Assembly: GCF_021023085.1 (NCBI RefSeq)
Contig: NZ_PGCK01000006.1
Span: forward strand, 62,001-126,000
Source of the DNA: Methanooceanicella nereidis
Lineage (GTDB): Archaea > Halobacteriota > Methanocellia > Methanocellales > Methanocellaceae
Reading direction: 5' to 3'
Length of the DNA stretch: 64,000 nucleotides
Below the pieces are notes generated by a model that had not been told where the DNA came from, did not search any database, and was given only the letters and a program-made list of their open reading frames with translations. Position numbers and translations under genes: made by a program. Below, piece by piece: positions 63,569 to 64,000 of this stretch; the stretch's first letter is position 1; each line of letters begins with the position of its first letter.

Positions 63569-64000
63569 ATGCCATCAGCGATGATCCATTACTTTTCGGG
63601 CACTGGCAACACGTACCATACAGTGAGCCTGATCCGGAAAAAGCTGGAGGATTCGGGTTATACGGTCGCCGTCAACCGTGTCGAATGCGGCACCATGCCT
63701 CCTGAAAACAAATATGATTTACACGTATTCGCATTCCCGGTATACGCGGCGGACGTCCCGGACGTTATGATAAAGTATTTACACAGGCTGCCACCGGGAA
63801 ACGGGTCGAAGGCAGCGGTACTGTCAGTGTATGGTAAAATATTCCAGGACCACAGGTTCCCCGGCGACCAGGGAGATCCGGGCTCTTCTTATGATCACGC
63901 GCGCTCGATCATATCGAGAAAGGGATATGACGTGCTGCTCACCGGCGGCGTAGGATATCCACATAGTATAACGCAGTTCATACCTCCTCCTGATGAGGCC
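63569..64000 (+). CDS. Flavodoxin-type protein, EFR1-like, truncated by window end
   Basis: ATG 63569 is directly behind the perfect ribosome-binding site GGTGATC. The visible 144 residues begin MPSAMIHYFSGTGNTYHTVS, with the FMN-binding FSGTGNT motif of flavodoxins, then LHVFAFPVYAADVP. The pattern matches EFR1-type proteins, in which a flavodoxin domain is followed by a ferredoxin domain; the latter would lie beyond the window. The reading frame is open to the end. Confidence 0.75.
   Translation, partial: MPSAMIHYFSGTGNTYHTVSLIRKKLEDSGYTVAVNRVECGTMPPENKYDLHVFAFPVYAADVPDVMIKYLHRLPPGNGSKAAVLSVYGKIFQDHRFPGDQGDPGSSYDHARSIISRKGYDVLLTGGVGYPHSITQFIPPPDEA

Overview
The window reads as chromosome of a euryarchaeal methanogen, most likely in or near Methanocellales/Methanosarcinales. 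The support is an archaeal information-processing operon (dph2, fused-type endA, trpS, pheS, pheT), an archaeal ATP-dependent DNA ligase, an FmdE-like protein, a medium-chain acyl-CoA synthetase resembling the Methanosarcina enzyme, two MTH1175/NifX-like proteins, tRNA genes without encoded CCA, and ribosome-binding sites of the GGTGATC type directly before most starts. The genus assignment is inference.

Layout. 1-5.98 kb: a long foldback repeat, a TIGR00300 (LOR/SDH-type) enzyme, a PAS-PocR histidine kinase, and an NSS-family amino-acid symporter followed by its 32-residue MetS-like subunit. 6.4-16.3 kb: tRNA-Pro, an Lrp-type regulator with a cysteine-rich tail, glutaredoxin/thioredoxin reductase, an aldehyde ferredoxin oxidoreductase with its polyferredoxin, a TPR protein, small Cys-rich proteins, DNA ligase, and a second type of foldback repeat with tandem arrays. 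16.3-22.9 kb: the translation/tRNA operon on the minus strand. 23.07 kb: tRNA-Thr, followed about 0.9 kb later by a degenerate copy of its 3' half, the signature of an integration site.

23.4-38.0 kb is an AT-rich accessory island. It holds a DUF7000-like protein between the tRNA and its relic, an unrecognised 834-residue protein with a zinc ribbon and a candidate PD-(D/E)XK domain, two head-to-head insertion-sequence stubs, a 298-residue candidate nuclease-fold protein directly upstream of an intact type III restriction-modification pair (mod, res), a decayed integrative element (integrase fragment, ribbon-helix-helix-like and winged-helix proteins, tiny ORFs), and an 857-residue helicase-nuclease fusion. 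This is a defence island with at least one known system and two or three possible undescribed ones.

38.0-64.0 kb returns to host-like sequence: a lipoprotein and a giant 11-repeat surface protein, an MFS exporter with its ArsR-like regulator, DUF169, HTH-cupin plus acyl-CoA synthetase, FAS1 and CDGSH proteins, and a four-part locus (YkoE-like membrane protein fused to a sulfite-oxidase-fold domain, FmdE-like protein, and a lipoprotein with the same fold) that may be an uptake system. It ends with an M48 protease, a Nudix hydrolase, small conserved-looking proteins and a truncated flavodoxin-type protein.

The most unusual non-coding signal is a family of ~530-bp imperfect palindromes (140-664, 39534-40076, 44856-45386, 55342-55872, plus a solo end near 13308). 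They have nested terminal hairpins and arms built from variations on a six-base word, and two of the four full copies lie between convergent genes.
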